From Caenispirillum bisanense (GTDB taxonomy: Bacteria > Pseudomonadota > Alphaproteobacteria > Rhodospirillales > Rhodospirillaceae), in assembly GCF_039523075.1 (NCBI RefSeq), contig NZ_BAAAEP010000014.1, positions 19,379 to 83,378 of the forward strand: DNA of 64,000 nucleotides, given 5' to 3'. Below are positions 35,841-44,393 of the stretch, one piece after another (the stretch's first letter is position 1; the number at the start of each line of letters is the position of its first letter). The position numbers were made by a program, and so were the translations under genes. A model generated the notes under the pieces. The model was not told the DNA's origin. It saw nothing but the letters and a program-made list of their open reading frames with translations, and ran no database searches.

Positions 35841-36598
35841 GCCCCCTGTCGCCGCAAGGCTGCCGGCGTCACCCCGCGCTCCTTCCTCAGGGCGCGGGTG
35901 AGGGCGGTCTGGTCGGCATAGCCGCAGGCGAGCGCCACCTCCACGATCGGCATGTCGCTGCCCGCCAGCAGCGCCGCCGCCCGGTCCAGCCGGGTGCGGC
36001 GCAGGTATTCCGCCACCCCGCAGCCGAGCAGCCGCCGGAACTCCGCCTGCAGGTGGCTGGGGCTGAGGCCGGCGGCCTGCGCCACCTCCGCCACCGACAG
36101 CGGCTGATCGAGCCGGGCATCGATGCAGGCCACCGCCGCCGCCACCCGCGCCGAGGCCGGCACCGCCGCCGGAGCCTCGCCGCCAGTCGGCTGCGCCTCC
36201 AGCAGCAGCAGGCTGAGGGCGTGGTGGGCGGTGGCGGCATCGGCGGTGCCGCCGATCTCGGCCAGATAGCGCACCAGATGCTGCGCCGGCTGCCCCAGGG
36301 AAAAGAACGTGCCGGCCGCCAGCCGCGGCAGCAGGCGCTGCGGCAGCCCGGCGGCGTGGCTGGCGAAATCCACCACCAGGAAGCGGTTGCCCTGGCCCTC
36401 CACCCGGAAGCGGTGGGGCACCTGCGGCGCCAGGAACACGCCGCGGCCGTCGCGCACCGTATCGGCGCGGTCGCCGACGTGCAGCGGCATGCCGCCGGCC
36501 AGCGGCAGCACGATCTGGTGGTGGTCGTGGGTGTGCGTGTCCTCCGCCTGGCGGGGGCGGTAGGAACGCACCTCGACCCGGATGGGGGGCGCCTTCAT
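35828..36598 (-). CDS. AraC family transcriptional regulator
   Basis: 256 residues. An N-terminal cupin-like sensor (HTHDHHQIVLPLAGGM, RGVFLAPQVPHRF) is followed by a C-terminal AraC DNA-binding domain with two helix-turn-helix units: PLSVAEVAQAAGLSPSHLQAEFRRLLG and PIVEVALACGYADQTALTRALRKERGVTPAAL (landmark regions). The His-rich cupin suggests a small-molecule or metal ligand. The target is unknown; it lies between accA and trpS, divergent from trpS. Confidence 0.88.
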   Translation of the reverse strand: MKAPPIRVEVRSYRPRQAEDTHTHDHHQIVLPLAGGMPLHVGDRADTVRDGRGVFLAPQVPHRFRVEGQGNRFLVVDFASHAAGLPQRLLPRLAAGTFFSLGQPAQHLVRYLAEIGGTADAATAHHALSLLLLEAQPTGGEAPAAVPASARVAAAVACIDARLDQPLSVAEVAQAAGLSPSHLQAEFRRLLGCGVAEYLRRTRLDRAAALLAGSDMPIVEVALACGYADQTALTRALRKERGVTPAALRRQGAAGG

Positions 36599-36757
36599 CC
36601 CCGCATGGTCCGCCGCCCGGCCGCCGCTGGCAAGGGCCGAGTCGCGGCAGCCCTGCAGCGGCCGCGGTTGACGCCCCGGCGGCCATGGGCTACCTCCGTT
36701 GCCGGGCCGGCCCTCCACCCGCCGGCGACATCCACAGCCAGACGGAACCCACACACG

Positions 36758-37756
36758 ATGAGCCGCATCTTTTCGGGCGTTCAGCCCACGGGCAACCTGC
36801 ACCTCGGCAACTATCTCGGCGCCATCCGCAACTGGGTGCGGCTGCAGAACGAGTTCGAGTGCGTCTTCTGCGTCGTCGACATGCACGCCATCACCGTCTG
36901 GCAGGACCCCGCCGCGCTGACCCAGGCGACGCGCGAGGTGACGGCCAGCTTCATCGCCGCCGGCATCGACCCGGAAAAGCAGGTGCTGTTCAACCAGTCG
37001 GCGGTGGCGGGCCACGCCCAGCTGGCGTGGGTGTTCAACTGCGTCGCCCGCATCGGCTGGCTGAACCGCATGACCCAGTTCAAGGAGAAGGCCGGCAAGA
37101 ACCGCGAGAACGCGAGCGTCGGCCTCTACGCCTACCCGAACCTCATGGCCGCCGACATCCTGCTGTACAAGGCCACCCACGTGCCGGTGGGCGAGGACCA
37201 GAAGCAGCACCTGGAACTGGCCCGCGACATCGCCCAGAAGTTCAACACCGACTTCGGCCGCGAGGTCTTCCCGCAGCCGGAGCCGCTGATCTTCGGCGCC
37301 GCCACCCGCGTCATGTCCCTGCGCGACGGCACCGCCAAGATGAGCAAGTCGGCGGAAAGTGATTACTCGCGCATCAACATGACCGACGATGCCGACACCA
37401 TCGCCCAGAAGATCCGCAAGGCCAAGACCGACCCCGAGCCGCTGCCCGCCGACGCCGACGGCTTCGAAGGCCGCGCCGAGGCCCGCAACCTGGTGAACAT
37501 CTACGCCGCCCTGCGCGACGTGTCGTTCACCGAGGCGGTGGCGGAAGTGGGCGGCAAGCCGTTCAGCGAGTTCAAGGGCATCCTGACCGACGTGGCGGTG
37601 GACGTGCTCGGCCCCATCAACGCCGAGATGAAGCGCCTGCTCGACGACGTGTCGGAGATCGACAAGGTGCTGGCCCGCGGTGCCGAACGGGCCCGCGCCA
37701 TCGCGCAGCCGACCATCGACGAGGTCTATGACACCGTCGGCTTCCTGCGGGTCTGA
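36758..37756 (+). CDS. trpS: Tryptophan--tRNA ligase
   Basis: 332 residues, class I aminoacyl-tRNA synthetase. The HIGH-equivalent NLHLGNYLGA is near residue 14, the Trp-binding FCVVDMHAIT follows, then GEDQKQHLELARDIA, and the KMSKS motif is exact (near residue 196). The start at ATG 36758 gives the conserved IFSGVQPTG N-terminus. Confidence 0.97.
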   Translation: MSRIFSGVQPTGNLHLGNYLGAIRNWVRLQNEFECVFCVVDMHAITVWQDPAALTQATREVTASFIAAGIDPEKQVLFNQSAVAGHAQLAWVFNCVARIGWLNRMTQFKEKAGKNRENASVGLYAYPNLMAADILLYKATHVPVGEDQKQHLELARDIAQKFNTDFGREVFPQPEPLIFGAATRVMSLRDGTAKMSKSAESDYSRINMTDDADTIAQKIRKAKTDPEPLPADADGFEGRAEARNLVNIYAALRDVSFTEAVAEVGGKPFSEFKGILTDVAVDVLGPINAEMKRLLDDVSEIDKVLARGAERARAIAQPTIDEVYDTVGFLRV

Positions 37757-37824
37757 GGCGCAGCGGCGCGGCGGGCGGCGGGGCGGGCTGCAACTGGCCC
37801 TTCCGTACCGCCGCGTCCTGGCCT

Positions 37825-38664
37825 ATGACTGAAGGACCGATCGATCCGATCCCCCTCCGGCCGAGGTTGCCGTTGCGCGCTGCCGTTCGCCGTCCCCTGT
37901 TCCTCGCTCGCCTGGCCGGCCTGATCGCCGCCGTGGTGGGGGCGCTGTGGCTGACGCTGATGGCGGCGCGGGCGGTGGAACAGCCGCTGGTGGCCGACCT
38001 GTCCAAGCATCTGGTCGCCATCACCACCGGCTTTGCCGGCACCGACGTGCTGCTGTTCGGCGCCACCGACGGCCCCGGCGACGTGGTGCTGGTGGTGCGC
38101 GGCCCCGACCAGCCGGCGGTGGTGCGCAAGAAGGACAAGGTGGCCGGCCTCATCTGGGCCAACACCGAATCCGTCACCTTCACCGGCGTGCCCAGCTTCT
38201 ACAAGGTCGCCAGCTCGCGCGCCTTCACCGACTTCATGGCCGAAAGCCTGCGCGAACGCCACCGCATCGGCACCGACAACCTGGACCTGCGCCCCGCCGA
38301 CGGCAGCCTCGCCACCCCGGCCGAGGTCGCCGCCTTCCGCGAGGCGCTGGTGCGGCTGAAGACCGAGGCCGGCCTGTACCTGGAGCGGGAGGAGGGGGTG
38401 CGCATGCTCGCCAACCGCCTGTTCCGGTCGGAGCTGTACTTCCCGTCCAACGTTCCCACCGGCACCTACATGGTGGAGGTCTATCTGGTGCGCGACGGCG
38501 AGGTGGTGTCGGCCGAGGTGACGCCGCTGGTCATCAGCAAGGTCGGCATCGGCGCCGAGATCTTCCACTTCGCCTACCGGCAGTCGGTGCTGTACGGCCT
38601 GGCGGCCATCCTGCTGGCCGTCGCCGCCGGCTGGATCGCCGGCCTGATTTTCCGCAAGACTTGA
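37825..38664 (+). CDS. TIGR02186 family membrane protein
   Basis: 279 residues. N-terminal signal-anchor helix (about 28-48), then a periplasmic domain with VEQPLVADLSKHLVAITTGFAGTDVLLFGA and SELYFPSNVPTGTYMVEVYLV, and one C-terminal membrane helix (about 255-275). The arrangement matches the alphaproteobacterial TIGR02186 family, often linked to sulfite-exporter genes; none is adjacent here. Function unproven. Confidence 0.85.
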   Translation: MTEGPIDPIPLRPRLPLRAAVRRPLFLARLAGLIAAVVGALWLTLMAARAVEQPLVADLSKHLVAITTGFAGTDVLLFGATDGPGDVVLVVRGPDQPAVVRKKDKVAGLIWANTESVTFTGVPSFYKVASSRAFTDFMAESLRERHRIGTDNLDLRPADGSLATPAEVAAFREALVRLKTEAGLYLEREEGVRMLANRLFRSELYFPSNVPTGTYMVEVYLVRDGEVVSAEVTPLVISKVGIGAEIFHFAYRQSVLYGLAAILLAVAAGWIAGLIFRKT

Positions 38665-38683
38665 CCCGGAGGTTCCCCCCTTC

Positions 38684-39190
38684 ATGAGCGACGATGCCTC
38701 CCCTGCCGCCCCGACGGGCGCCCCGACGTCGCCCCGCACCTTCCTGGTGGTCGTCGACGAGACCGAGGAGATGCAGGCGGCGCTGACCTATGCCTCCTGC
38801 CGCGCCCGCTCCACCGGCGGCGCCGTCGCCCTGCTGAAGGTGGTGGAACCGGCGGAATTCCAGCATTTCGCCGCCATCGGGGCCCGCATGCAGGACGAAA
38901 GCCGCGAGGAGGCGGAGCAGCTGCTGCAGCGCCTGTCGGCGGAGGTGGTGAAGCTGTGCGGCCGCATGCCCATCCTGTTCATCCGCGAGGGCAAGGCGCA
39001 GGACGAGCTGCTGCGCCTGATCGAGGACGAGCCCGGCATCTCCATCCTGGTGCTGGCCGCCGGCACCGGGCCGGAAGGGCCGGGGCCGCTGGTGTCGGCG
39101 CTGACCGGGCGCATGTCGTCCAGGCTGCGGGTGCCGGTGACCATCGTGCCGGGCACCCTGTCGGCAGACGACATCCGCCGGCTGGCTTGA
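38684..39190 (+). CDS. Universal stress protein (UspA fold)
   Basis: 168 residues. A disordered Pro/Ala-rich lead is followed by TFLVVVDETEEMQAALTYASCRA, a central helix-rich part, ISILVLAAGTGPEGPGPLVSAL, and VPVTIVPGTL. The glycine-rich segment corresponds to the UspA nucleotide-binding loop but lacks the canonical GSxG spacing, so ATP binding is uncertain. It lies 19 bp after the TIGR02186 gene and is probably cotranscribed with it. Confidence 0.85.
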   Translation: MSDDASPAAPTGAPTSPRTFLVVVDETEEMQAALTYASCRARSTGGAVALLKVVEPAEFQHFAAIGARMQDESREEAEQLLQRLSAEVVKLCGRMPILFIREGKAQDELLRLIEDEPGISILVLAAGTGPEGPGPLVSALTGRMSSRLRVPVTIVPGTLSADDIRRLA

Positions 39191-39285
39191 CGTTTCGGCC
39201 GTCGTGGACCACATACCGACCAAGCAAGAGACTCAGGAATAGACGCCCCTGCGGCGGCGCGAGAGACGACGACGAAGGACCACCC

Positions 39286-39834
39286 ATGTTCATCCAGACC
39301 GAGCCGACCCCGAACCCTGCCACGCTGAAGTTCCTGCCGGGCCGGCAGGTCATGCCGCAGGGCACTGCCGATTTCACCTCCGCCGACAAGGCGGCGCCGT
39401 CGCCGCTCGCCACCCGCCTGTTCGGCGTCGATGGCGTGACGGCGGTGTTCCTCGGGGCCGACTTCGTGACGGTGACCAAGGAAGAGGGCCGCGACTGGCA
39501 GGTGCTGAAGCCGATGATCCTCGGCGCCATCATGGAGCACTACACCAGCGGCGTGCCGGTCATCCACACCGTCGCCCTCGACAGCCTGAACGACGGCGAC
39601 GACGACGAGATCGTGGCCCAGATCAAGGAACTGATCGAGACCCGCGTGCGCCCGGTGGTGGCCCGCGACGGCGGCGACATCGTGTTCCGCGGCTTCGAGG
39701 ACGGCGTCGTCTACCTGCACATGCAGGGCGCCTGCTCGGGCTGCCCCAGCTCCACCATGACGCTGAAGAACGGCATCGAGAACATGCTGCGCCACTTCGT
39801 GCCGGAAGTGCGGCTGGTGGAAGCGGTGAACTGA
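39286..39834 (+). CDS. NifU/Nfu-type iron-sulfur cluster scaffold
   Basis: 182 residues. An N-terminal Nfu_N domain (MFIQTEPTPNPATLKFLPG) is followed by a C-terminal NifU domain with RPVVARDGGDIVF and the cluster-binding CSGCPSS. Two such Cys residues in a dimer hold one 4Fe-4S cluster for delivery to client proteins. The nearby window encodes several Fe-S clients, but the linkage is not specific. Followed by a strong terminator. Confidence 0.93.
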   Translation: MFIQTEPTPNPATLKFLPGRQVMPQGTADFTSADKAAPSPLATRLFGVDGVTAVFLGADFVTVTKEEGRDWQVLKPMILGAIMEHYTSGVPVIHTVALDSLNDGDDDEIVAQIKELIETRVRPVVARDGGDIVFRGFEDGVVYLHMQGACSGCPSSTMTLKNGIENMLRHFVPEVRLVEAVN

Positions 39835-39869
39835 CCGACGCCTCGCGCGCGGTCCCTGCCGATCGACAC

Positions 39870-39909
39870 GACGGCGGCCGGAGAGGGCTTCTCCGGCCGC
39901 CGTCTTTTG
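39870..39909 (+). terminator. Rho-independent terminator after the nifU-type gene
   Basis: A 15-bp perfect stem (GACGGCGGCCGGAGA with TCTCCGGCCGCCGTC), 5-nt loop, followed by TTTTGT. The strongest terminator in the window. Between it and 40102 I see no gene. Confidence 0.9.
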
Positions 39910-40101
39910 TCCGCCAGGCGAGCGACTCCGGTGGCACAACTGTTGCGCCTGGGCATCATCCGCCCCTGAATCACCCTGCCGCTGCCGCCGCGCGGCCCTT
40001 CCTCTGCCCCATTCCCCTGCCATGACGGAGGCCGCAGAGCGCCGAGTCGCGCGGCGTTCTCATGCCTGAGCGCCGGCTGACGACAGTCGAAGGGGGTAGC
40101 C

Positions 40102-40323
40102 ATGGTTGACGCAGGAGGTGGTATCCGTATCATCCCCCTCGGTCTGACGTGGCCGGGCGAGGGTCCGGCGCGGCTGGCCGACAGTCGCCGGACCGATGCC
40201 GGCGGCTCCCCGCCGGCCCTGTGCGACAGGAGAATGAAGGGGGATACCCGGCCCGCCCCGGCAGCGCGACCGCACGCGCCAAGGCGCGGTTGCCGGCCGA
40301 CCAGAGAAGAGACCGCGGAATGA
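40102..40323 (+). CDS. Possible leader ORF coupled to the glucosaminidase gene
   Basis: 73 codons from ATG 40102, with GAAGGGGG upstream. Its TGA (40321-40323) overlaps the next gene's ATG (40320-40322) as ATGA, the pattern of translational coupling. The sequence (Gly/Arg/Pro-rich) resembles no family and may be a chance frame in GC-rich DNA. Confidence 0.25.
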   Translation: MVDAGGGIRIIPLGLTWPGEGPARLADSRRTDAGGSPPALCDRRMKGDTRPAPAARPHAPRRGCRPTREETAE

Positions 40324-41414
40324 CGACTCCGATGTCCGGTCGATGGTACGACCGTATCGCCCTTGGCTTCGTGGGCGCCTGCGTGGTGACGCTGTATGGC
40401 GTTGCGCTGGTGGACTTTGCCGCCCCCTACGCCCCCGGCGCGCCGGTGCGGGGCGAGCTGCGTGCCGCCATGTCCGGGTCGGTGCCGGCGCTGCGCCAGG
40501 TCTATGCCTCCGACGGGGTGGAGGCGCGCAACCTGCGCCCGGCGGTGATGAGCAAGCTGTCCTTCCCCGAGCCGCCGCCGCTGCCGGTGCGCATCTCGCT
40601 GCCCATCGACCGCTTCGGGCCGGTGTCGGCCGAAAGCGTGCGCGAGGTGCGGCGCCTGTATGACGCGCTCGGCTACGACATCGCCGGGGTGATCGAGGGC
40701 AACGGCGTGCCGCGCCTGTACCTTTCCGCCGTGCCGGCGGACATGCCGCACGTGAACGACCCCGAGCTGCGCAAGAGCGTGTTCATCCGCACCGTGCTGC
40801 CGCTGGTGCTGCGGGTGAACGAGGAAGTCAGCCGCGACCGCGCCCGCCTGATCGAGATCGACAGCCGTCTGTCGCGCGGCGAGCCGGTCCACCCGAGCGA
40901 CCTCGACTGGGTGCGGCGGATGGCCGACGATTACCGGGTGGCCGACGGCAGCATCCCGAAGCTGCTGCGCAAGGTGGACGCGGTGCCGCCGTCGCTGGCG
41001 CTCGCCCAGGCCATCGAGGAAAGCGGCTGGGGCACCTCGCGCTTCGCCCGCGAGGCCAACGCCCTGTTCGGCCAGTGGACCACCGACCCGCGGGTGCCGG
41101 GCATCGCCACCGGCGTGCCGCCCACCGACCCCAACTACAACAACCGCATCCGCGCCTTCCCGACGCTGCTGGACGCGGTGCGGTCCTACGTCCGCAACCT
41201 CAACACCCACCGCGCCTATGCCGATTTCCGCGACGAACGCTGGCGCCTGCGCACGGCCGGCAAGGACCTGAGCGGCCACGACCTGGCCGGCCACCTGCAC
41301 CACTATTCGGAGCGCGGGCCCGATTACATCCAGGCCCTGCGGGTGATCATCCGCACCAACGCCCTGGCCGAGCTGGACAGCACCCGGCTTGGCAGCCAGC
41401 TCGCCGCCCGCTGA
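40320..41414 (+). CDS. Bax-like glucosaminidase domain protein
   Basis: 364 residues. An N-terminal membrane anchor (about 14-33) is followed by a long linker and a C-terminal glucosaminidase domain: VDAVPPSLALAQAIEESGWGTSRFA, with the catalytic Glu in EESGWG, then NALFGQW, IRAFPTLLDAVRSYVRNLN and YIQALRVII (landmarks). This is the arrangement of Bax and FlgJ-like beta-N-acetylglucosaminidases acting on peptidoglycan in the periplasm. Not in a flagellar context here. Confidence 0.88.
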   Translation: MTTPMSGRWYDRIALGFVGACVVTLYGVALVDFAAPYAPGAPVRGELRAAMSGSVPALRQVYASDGVEARNLRPAVMSKLSFPEPPPLPVRISLPIDRFGPVSAESVREVRRLYDALGYDIAGVIEGNGVPRLYLSAVPADMPHVNDPELRKSVFIRTVLPLVLRVNEEVSRDRARLIEIDSRLSRGEPVHPSDLDWVRRMADDYRVADGSIPKLLRKVDAVPPSLALAQAIEESGWGTSRFAREANALFGQWTTDPRVPGIATGVPPTDPNYNNRIRAFPTLLDAVRSYVRNLNTHRAYADFRDERWRLRTAGKDLSGHDLAGHLHHYSERGPDYIQALRVIIRTNALAELDSTRLGSQLAAR

Positions 41415-41469
41415 GCCAAGGGCCTGCAAACGCTGGAGAAACCGGCGTGAAAATTGGCAAAATCGGATA

Positions 41470-41498
41470 TTGCCAGGGGCGCCGGCTGCTTATATAGT
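41470..41498 (+). promoter_or_regulatory. Sigma-70-type promoter of tRNA-Ser(GGA)
   Basis: TTGCCA (41470-41475) and TATAGT (41493-41498) with a 17-bp spacer; the predicted start lies about 55 bp before the tRNA. Confidence 0.75.
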
Positions 41499-41559
41499 GC
41501 CGGCCTTCCAGGCGGGGGATCGACCCGCAAAGACGGGTGCGCATCCCCTCTCCTCGTGC

Positions 41560-41652
41560 GGAGGGATGGCCGAGTGGTTGAAGGCGCACGCCTGGAAAGT
41601 GTGTATACGGTGTTGAGCCGTATCGAGGGTTCGAATCCCTCTCCCTCCGCCA
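41560..41652 (+). tRNA. tRNA-Ser(GGA)
   Basis: 93 nt with encoded CCA. Acceptor GGAGGGA/TCCCTCC, anticodon loop CTGGAAA (anticodon GGA) in stem CACGC/GTGTG (with a G-T pair), a long class II variable arm (ATACGG...CCGTAT) and T-loop TTCGAAT. It marks the left border of an A/T-richer region, but I found no second copy of its 3' end up to 44.4 kb. Confidence 0.97.
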
Positions 41653-42396
41653 CCTGCCCGCCCAGCCTTTGATTTTTGGTTAGAGCGGGCGACCTTTTCC
41701 CAAATTTGCCCTCAGGCCCTGCATGGGATTGCCTCGGAACAGCCGGGAACGATCTCCCCTTGCGGCGGCCGCGGTTCGCGGGGTCGCACCCGGACATCAA
41801 ACAGCGGGCTCCGAAACTCCACGTGATACTCCTGGCGGTCGCAGGGTCCGTTCGGCCGCGGACTTTTCCCCCTCCCCCTCCCACCGGTCGGGCGCGGGTC
41901 ATGATCAGAAACGTGGATGCGGACGAAGTCGGTGGGCCGGTTTCGCCAACCATCAGCCCCTCGTCTATTTCCGCCCCTTTTTCGGGCGGCGAGAACACGC
42001 GCGGGCCGCGACCCGCTGCATCGCTCGTCCCGAGTTGCCGGTGCGCTTGGCTGTCCCAGCCGTGAAGCGGTCGTTGTTCAACTTGCCACTTTGGCGACCT
42101 GATATCCGGTCCCCCGCGGTGCCGCGTCTCCGGGTGCAGGGACTTTCAGCACCTGCAGAAGTTAGGCGACACCCCTCAGGCCCCCACATCCCTGCATTTT
42201 CGGCGGCCCGTTTTCATGATCTCGTGCCACCGGCCGAGCACCATTCCCCAAGTCGGGTTGCGCCACCATTAATCGAAAGCGATCGAAGGATGCTGGTGAG
42301 GTAGGCATAGCCTCCCGCGACTTAGCAAGCATGCGCCCACACAACGTGTCTAGAAACGGCGATGATAGTTTGCTCTAAGTTACGGAGACCTCGGCC
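41653..42396 (+). other. 744 bp without a recognisable gene, downstream of tRNA-Ser
   Basis: Base composition shifts from the strongly GC-biased flanks to a more even mix with A/T runs. Open frames exist on both strands but none has a ribosome-binding site, a signal or a familiar motif. No integrase or insertion-sequence ends are seen. Probably degraded accessory DNA. Confidence 0.5.
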
Positions 42397-43026
42397 ATGC
42401 GATATCAAAAGCTGCTGATGTCGGTACTGGCGCTATCGAGCGTGCCGGCGTGCTCGGCGCCACGTGAAGAAGTGCTCTATGAGCGACATGTACCTGGCCT
42501 GTTTACACGACACACTGCCGAGATCGGTGTAATCGCGACTAGCGCATCGCACCGGACGATCATGTTCCGGGTGAATGGAAACCCCAAGGGGTCGTTCTGC
42601 GCCGAGCCTCCACCAGATGTAGCCGAAGCCATTGCCAGCCAACTGGCGCTTTCGGCCAAGGGTGCGCTCGAAAACACCAGCTCAGAACCCACTGCATCGC
42701 AGAAGTCATCGGCCGAGCTTGTGTATGCGCGTGCGCTGGCTACTTCCATTCTAGCGCTGACCAGGCGAAGCCAAGGCCTTCAATGGGCGCGAGATCAAAA
42801 TTTTGTTCTCTGCGTCGATCGACTTACCGAGAAAATAGGGCCAGAAGATTATTTGCGATACAAGGAGTATATATTGACCACATCAGCAGCGCTCATAGAG
42901 AAAGAAATAGACAAGCTTCCGCAACTATCCTTGACGCCGCTGCAGGCGCCGCCACAGCTGCAACCGCCGCCGCCGCAGCAACCGCGGCCGACAGAGAAAC
43001 CCCAGGACGATCCCGCGAAGAAGTAG
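42397..43026 (+). CDS. Hypothetical lipoprotein with Pro/Gln-rich tail
   Basis: 209 residues from an ATG with GGAG nine bases upstream. The signal peptide ends in VPAC (Cys19), a plausible lipobox. The middle (about 45-170) is helical with two conserved-looking Cys (FCAEPPPD and FVLCVDR). The last 35 residues are Pro/Gln-rich. Codon use includes many A/T-ending codons (ATA, AAT), unlike its neighbours, which suggests horizontal origin. Family not recognised. Confidence 0.7.
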   Translation: MRYQKLLMSVLALSSVPACSAPREEVLYERHVPGLFTRHTAEIGVIATSASHRTIMFRVNGNPKGSFCAEPPPDVAEAIASQLALSAKGALENTSSEPTASQKSSAELVYARALATSILALTRRSQGLQWARDQNFVLCVDRLTEKIGPEDYLRYKEYILTTSAALIEKEIDKLPQLSLTPLQAPPQLQPPPPQQPRPTEKPQDDPAKK

Positions 43027-43103
43027 TTCGCGCGCCGTCATGAATGGGATCGCCACCATCACTGCTCAGGCTCAGCCTACCGCTATACCCGACGGCTCCG
43101 GCT

Positions 43104-43358
43104 TCAGTGGAGCAGGCGGCGACAGGGGCGCTCGGCTCGCCCCAGTCTGGCGGCCATCGACTCGACAGCCTGCGCCACCGCAAGCGCCCGTTGATCGTCC
43201 GGCAGGTGCGCCAGGTGCTCGCCGGCGTAGGTGTTCGCGCCGGCCCGGCACTCCGTCAGGTTAACCGGGCGGTGGCGCATGACAGCGGCCTCGATTTCGC
43301 GGGCCAGCTCCTGCAAGTCGTCAGGGGCAAGGCCGCGGGGGAGCATGGTCTTCGTCAT
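43104..43358 (-). CDS. Small hypothetical protein
   Basis: 84 residues from ATG 43358; a TTG at 43400 would add 14. The sequence is soluble and helix-forming (PDDLQELAREIEAAVMRHRP, DDQRALAVAQAVESMAARL). No Shine-Dalgarno sequence is evident and no family is recognised, so it may not be real. It is followed by about 240 bp (43401-43642) with no other gene visible. Confidence 0.35.
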   Translation of the reverse strand: MTKTMLPRGLAPDDLQELAREIEAAVMRHRPVNLTECRAGANTYAGEHLAHLPDDQRALAVAQAVESMAARLGRAERPCRRLLH

Positions 43359-43642
43359 GGGGAGGGAGGCGTCCCTGCCTGTGGCGCTGGAGTGGCTCAA
43401 TGCCGGGACGCAAAGCTACTCTGGTCGGTCCGGCGCCGCTACCTGAGTGAAGATACAGGGTACGTCAGTTGGCGTGGATGTTCCGTAGATCTAGCCGGCC
43501 ATCAGGTGCAATGAGACAGGAGTCGGGCCAATCGGAGGAGGCAGATCATCCGTCAGCTAGGGCTTGCGTCGTCGCATGTGCATTTCAAATGGTGGCTGGC
43601 TGGGAGCTACCGTTGCAGGACACATTAGGGGAGTGCCGCACG

Positions 43643-44089
43643 ATGCGTAGCCCTGGACTTGCCGTAGCCCTTACTGCTGCCGCGCTTTCTCTTGCAGGAT
43701 GTGCTCAGAACCCGACTCCTACGGTTGGCGCGCGGACTGTGTCCGCGCCGGAAGCCACAAAAACGGTCGCTGAGGAAAGAGTAAGTGGCGCGGAACTTGC
43801 CAGCATGTTCTCCGGCGACACTCGGTGGGCCTGGAGAAATGAGCGAGCACAGGGTATTGCCGAATACCGCCAGGACGGAACGGCATCCGCACGATGGAGC
43901 AACGCGGGCGGTCAGCGTCGGACTGCGGAGGGTACTTGGCGTCTCGCAGGCGACGCTATGTGCGCGACCTGGGCGGAGGTGCGCGATGGCGAGGAGACCT
44001 GCTTCCACTACGTGCCGGGCGAAGGCGGCTACCGGGTCATCCACGCAAGCAGCGGCCAAGTCGAGATGGAGGCGCGGCGGATCCGGTAA
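43643..44089 (+). CDS. Small lipoprotein, DUF995-like
   Basis: 148 residues. Lipobox SLAGC (Cys20). The mature part (ELASMFSGDTRWAW, a YRQDGTASARW strand, EGTWRLAGDAMCATW and ETCFHYVPGEGGYRVI) has the W/G/C pattern of small periplasmic DUF995-type proteins, with two Cys that could pair. That family assignment is tentative. Lies in the A/T-richer island. Confidence 0.65.
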   Translation: MRSPGLAVALTAAALSLAGCAQNPTPTVGARTVSAPEATKTVAEERVSGAELASMFSGDTRWAWRNERAQGIAEYRQDGTASARWSNAGGQRRTAEGTWRLAGDAMCATWAEVRDGEETCFHYVPGEGGYRVIHASSGQVEMEARRIR

Positions 44090-44252
44090 CCGAGCCGAAA
44101 ACGACTGAGGACCCAGGACGGGTTTCCGGACGTCAGATTGCTCCATTTCATCCTCATGTCACCTTGTGACGTCGCGTCACGGTTCATCGCCTCCCGCTGG
44201 CGCCTTCCCTCGCGCTTCCACGGGATCGCGGTCGGCGGGAAGCAGGCCTACG

Positions 44253-44351
44253 ATGGCCGCCGGCCTGGTGGTGTTCGCCGACGGCGACACCATCACCCTG
44301 CTCGGCGTGATGCGGGAGCAGGTGCAGGCCGGCTGGTTCATCACCGGCTGA
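44253..44351 (+). pseudogene. Possible C-terminal fragment of an RTX-like protein
   Basis: 32 codons: VVFADGDTITLLGVMREQVQAGWFITG resembles the final strands of haemolysin-type repeat proteins (DTITL-x-G-V then QLxAxxF). Nothing upstream in the frame supports a longer gene. Likely a remnant in the island. Confidence 0.3.
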
Positions 44352-44393
44352 GGCGTATATGCACTCCGCATGACCGGCGGCACCGGCCGTCCC

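Noticed and set aside
41560..44393. Intact integrative element at tRNA-Ser
   Set aside because: No integrase, transposase or direct repeat of the tRNA 3' end found in the interval.
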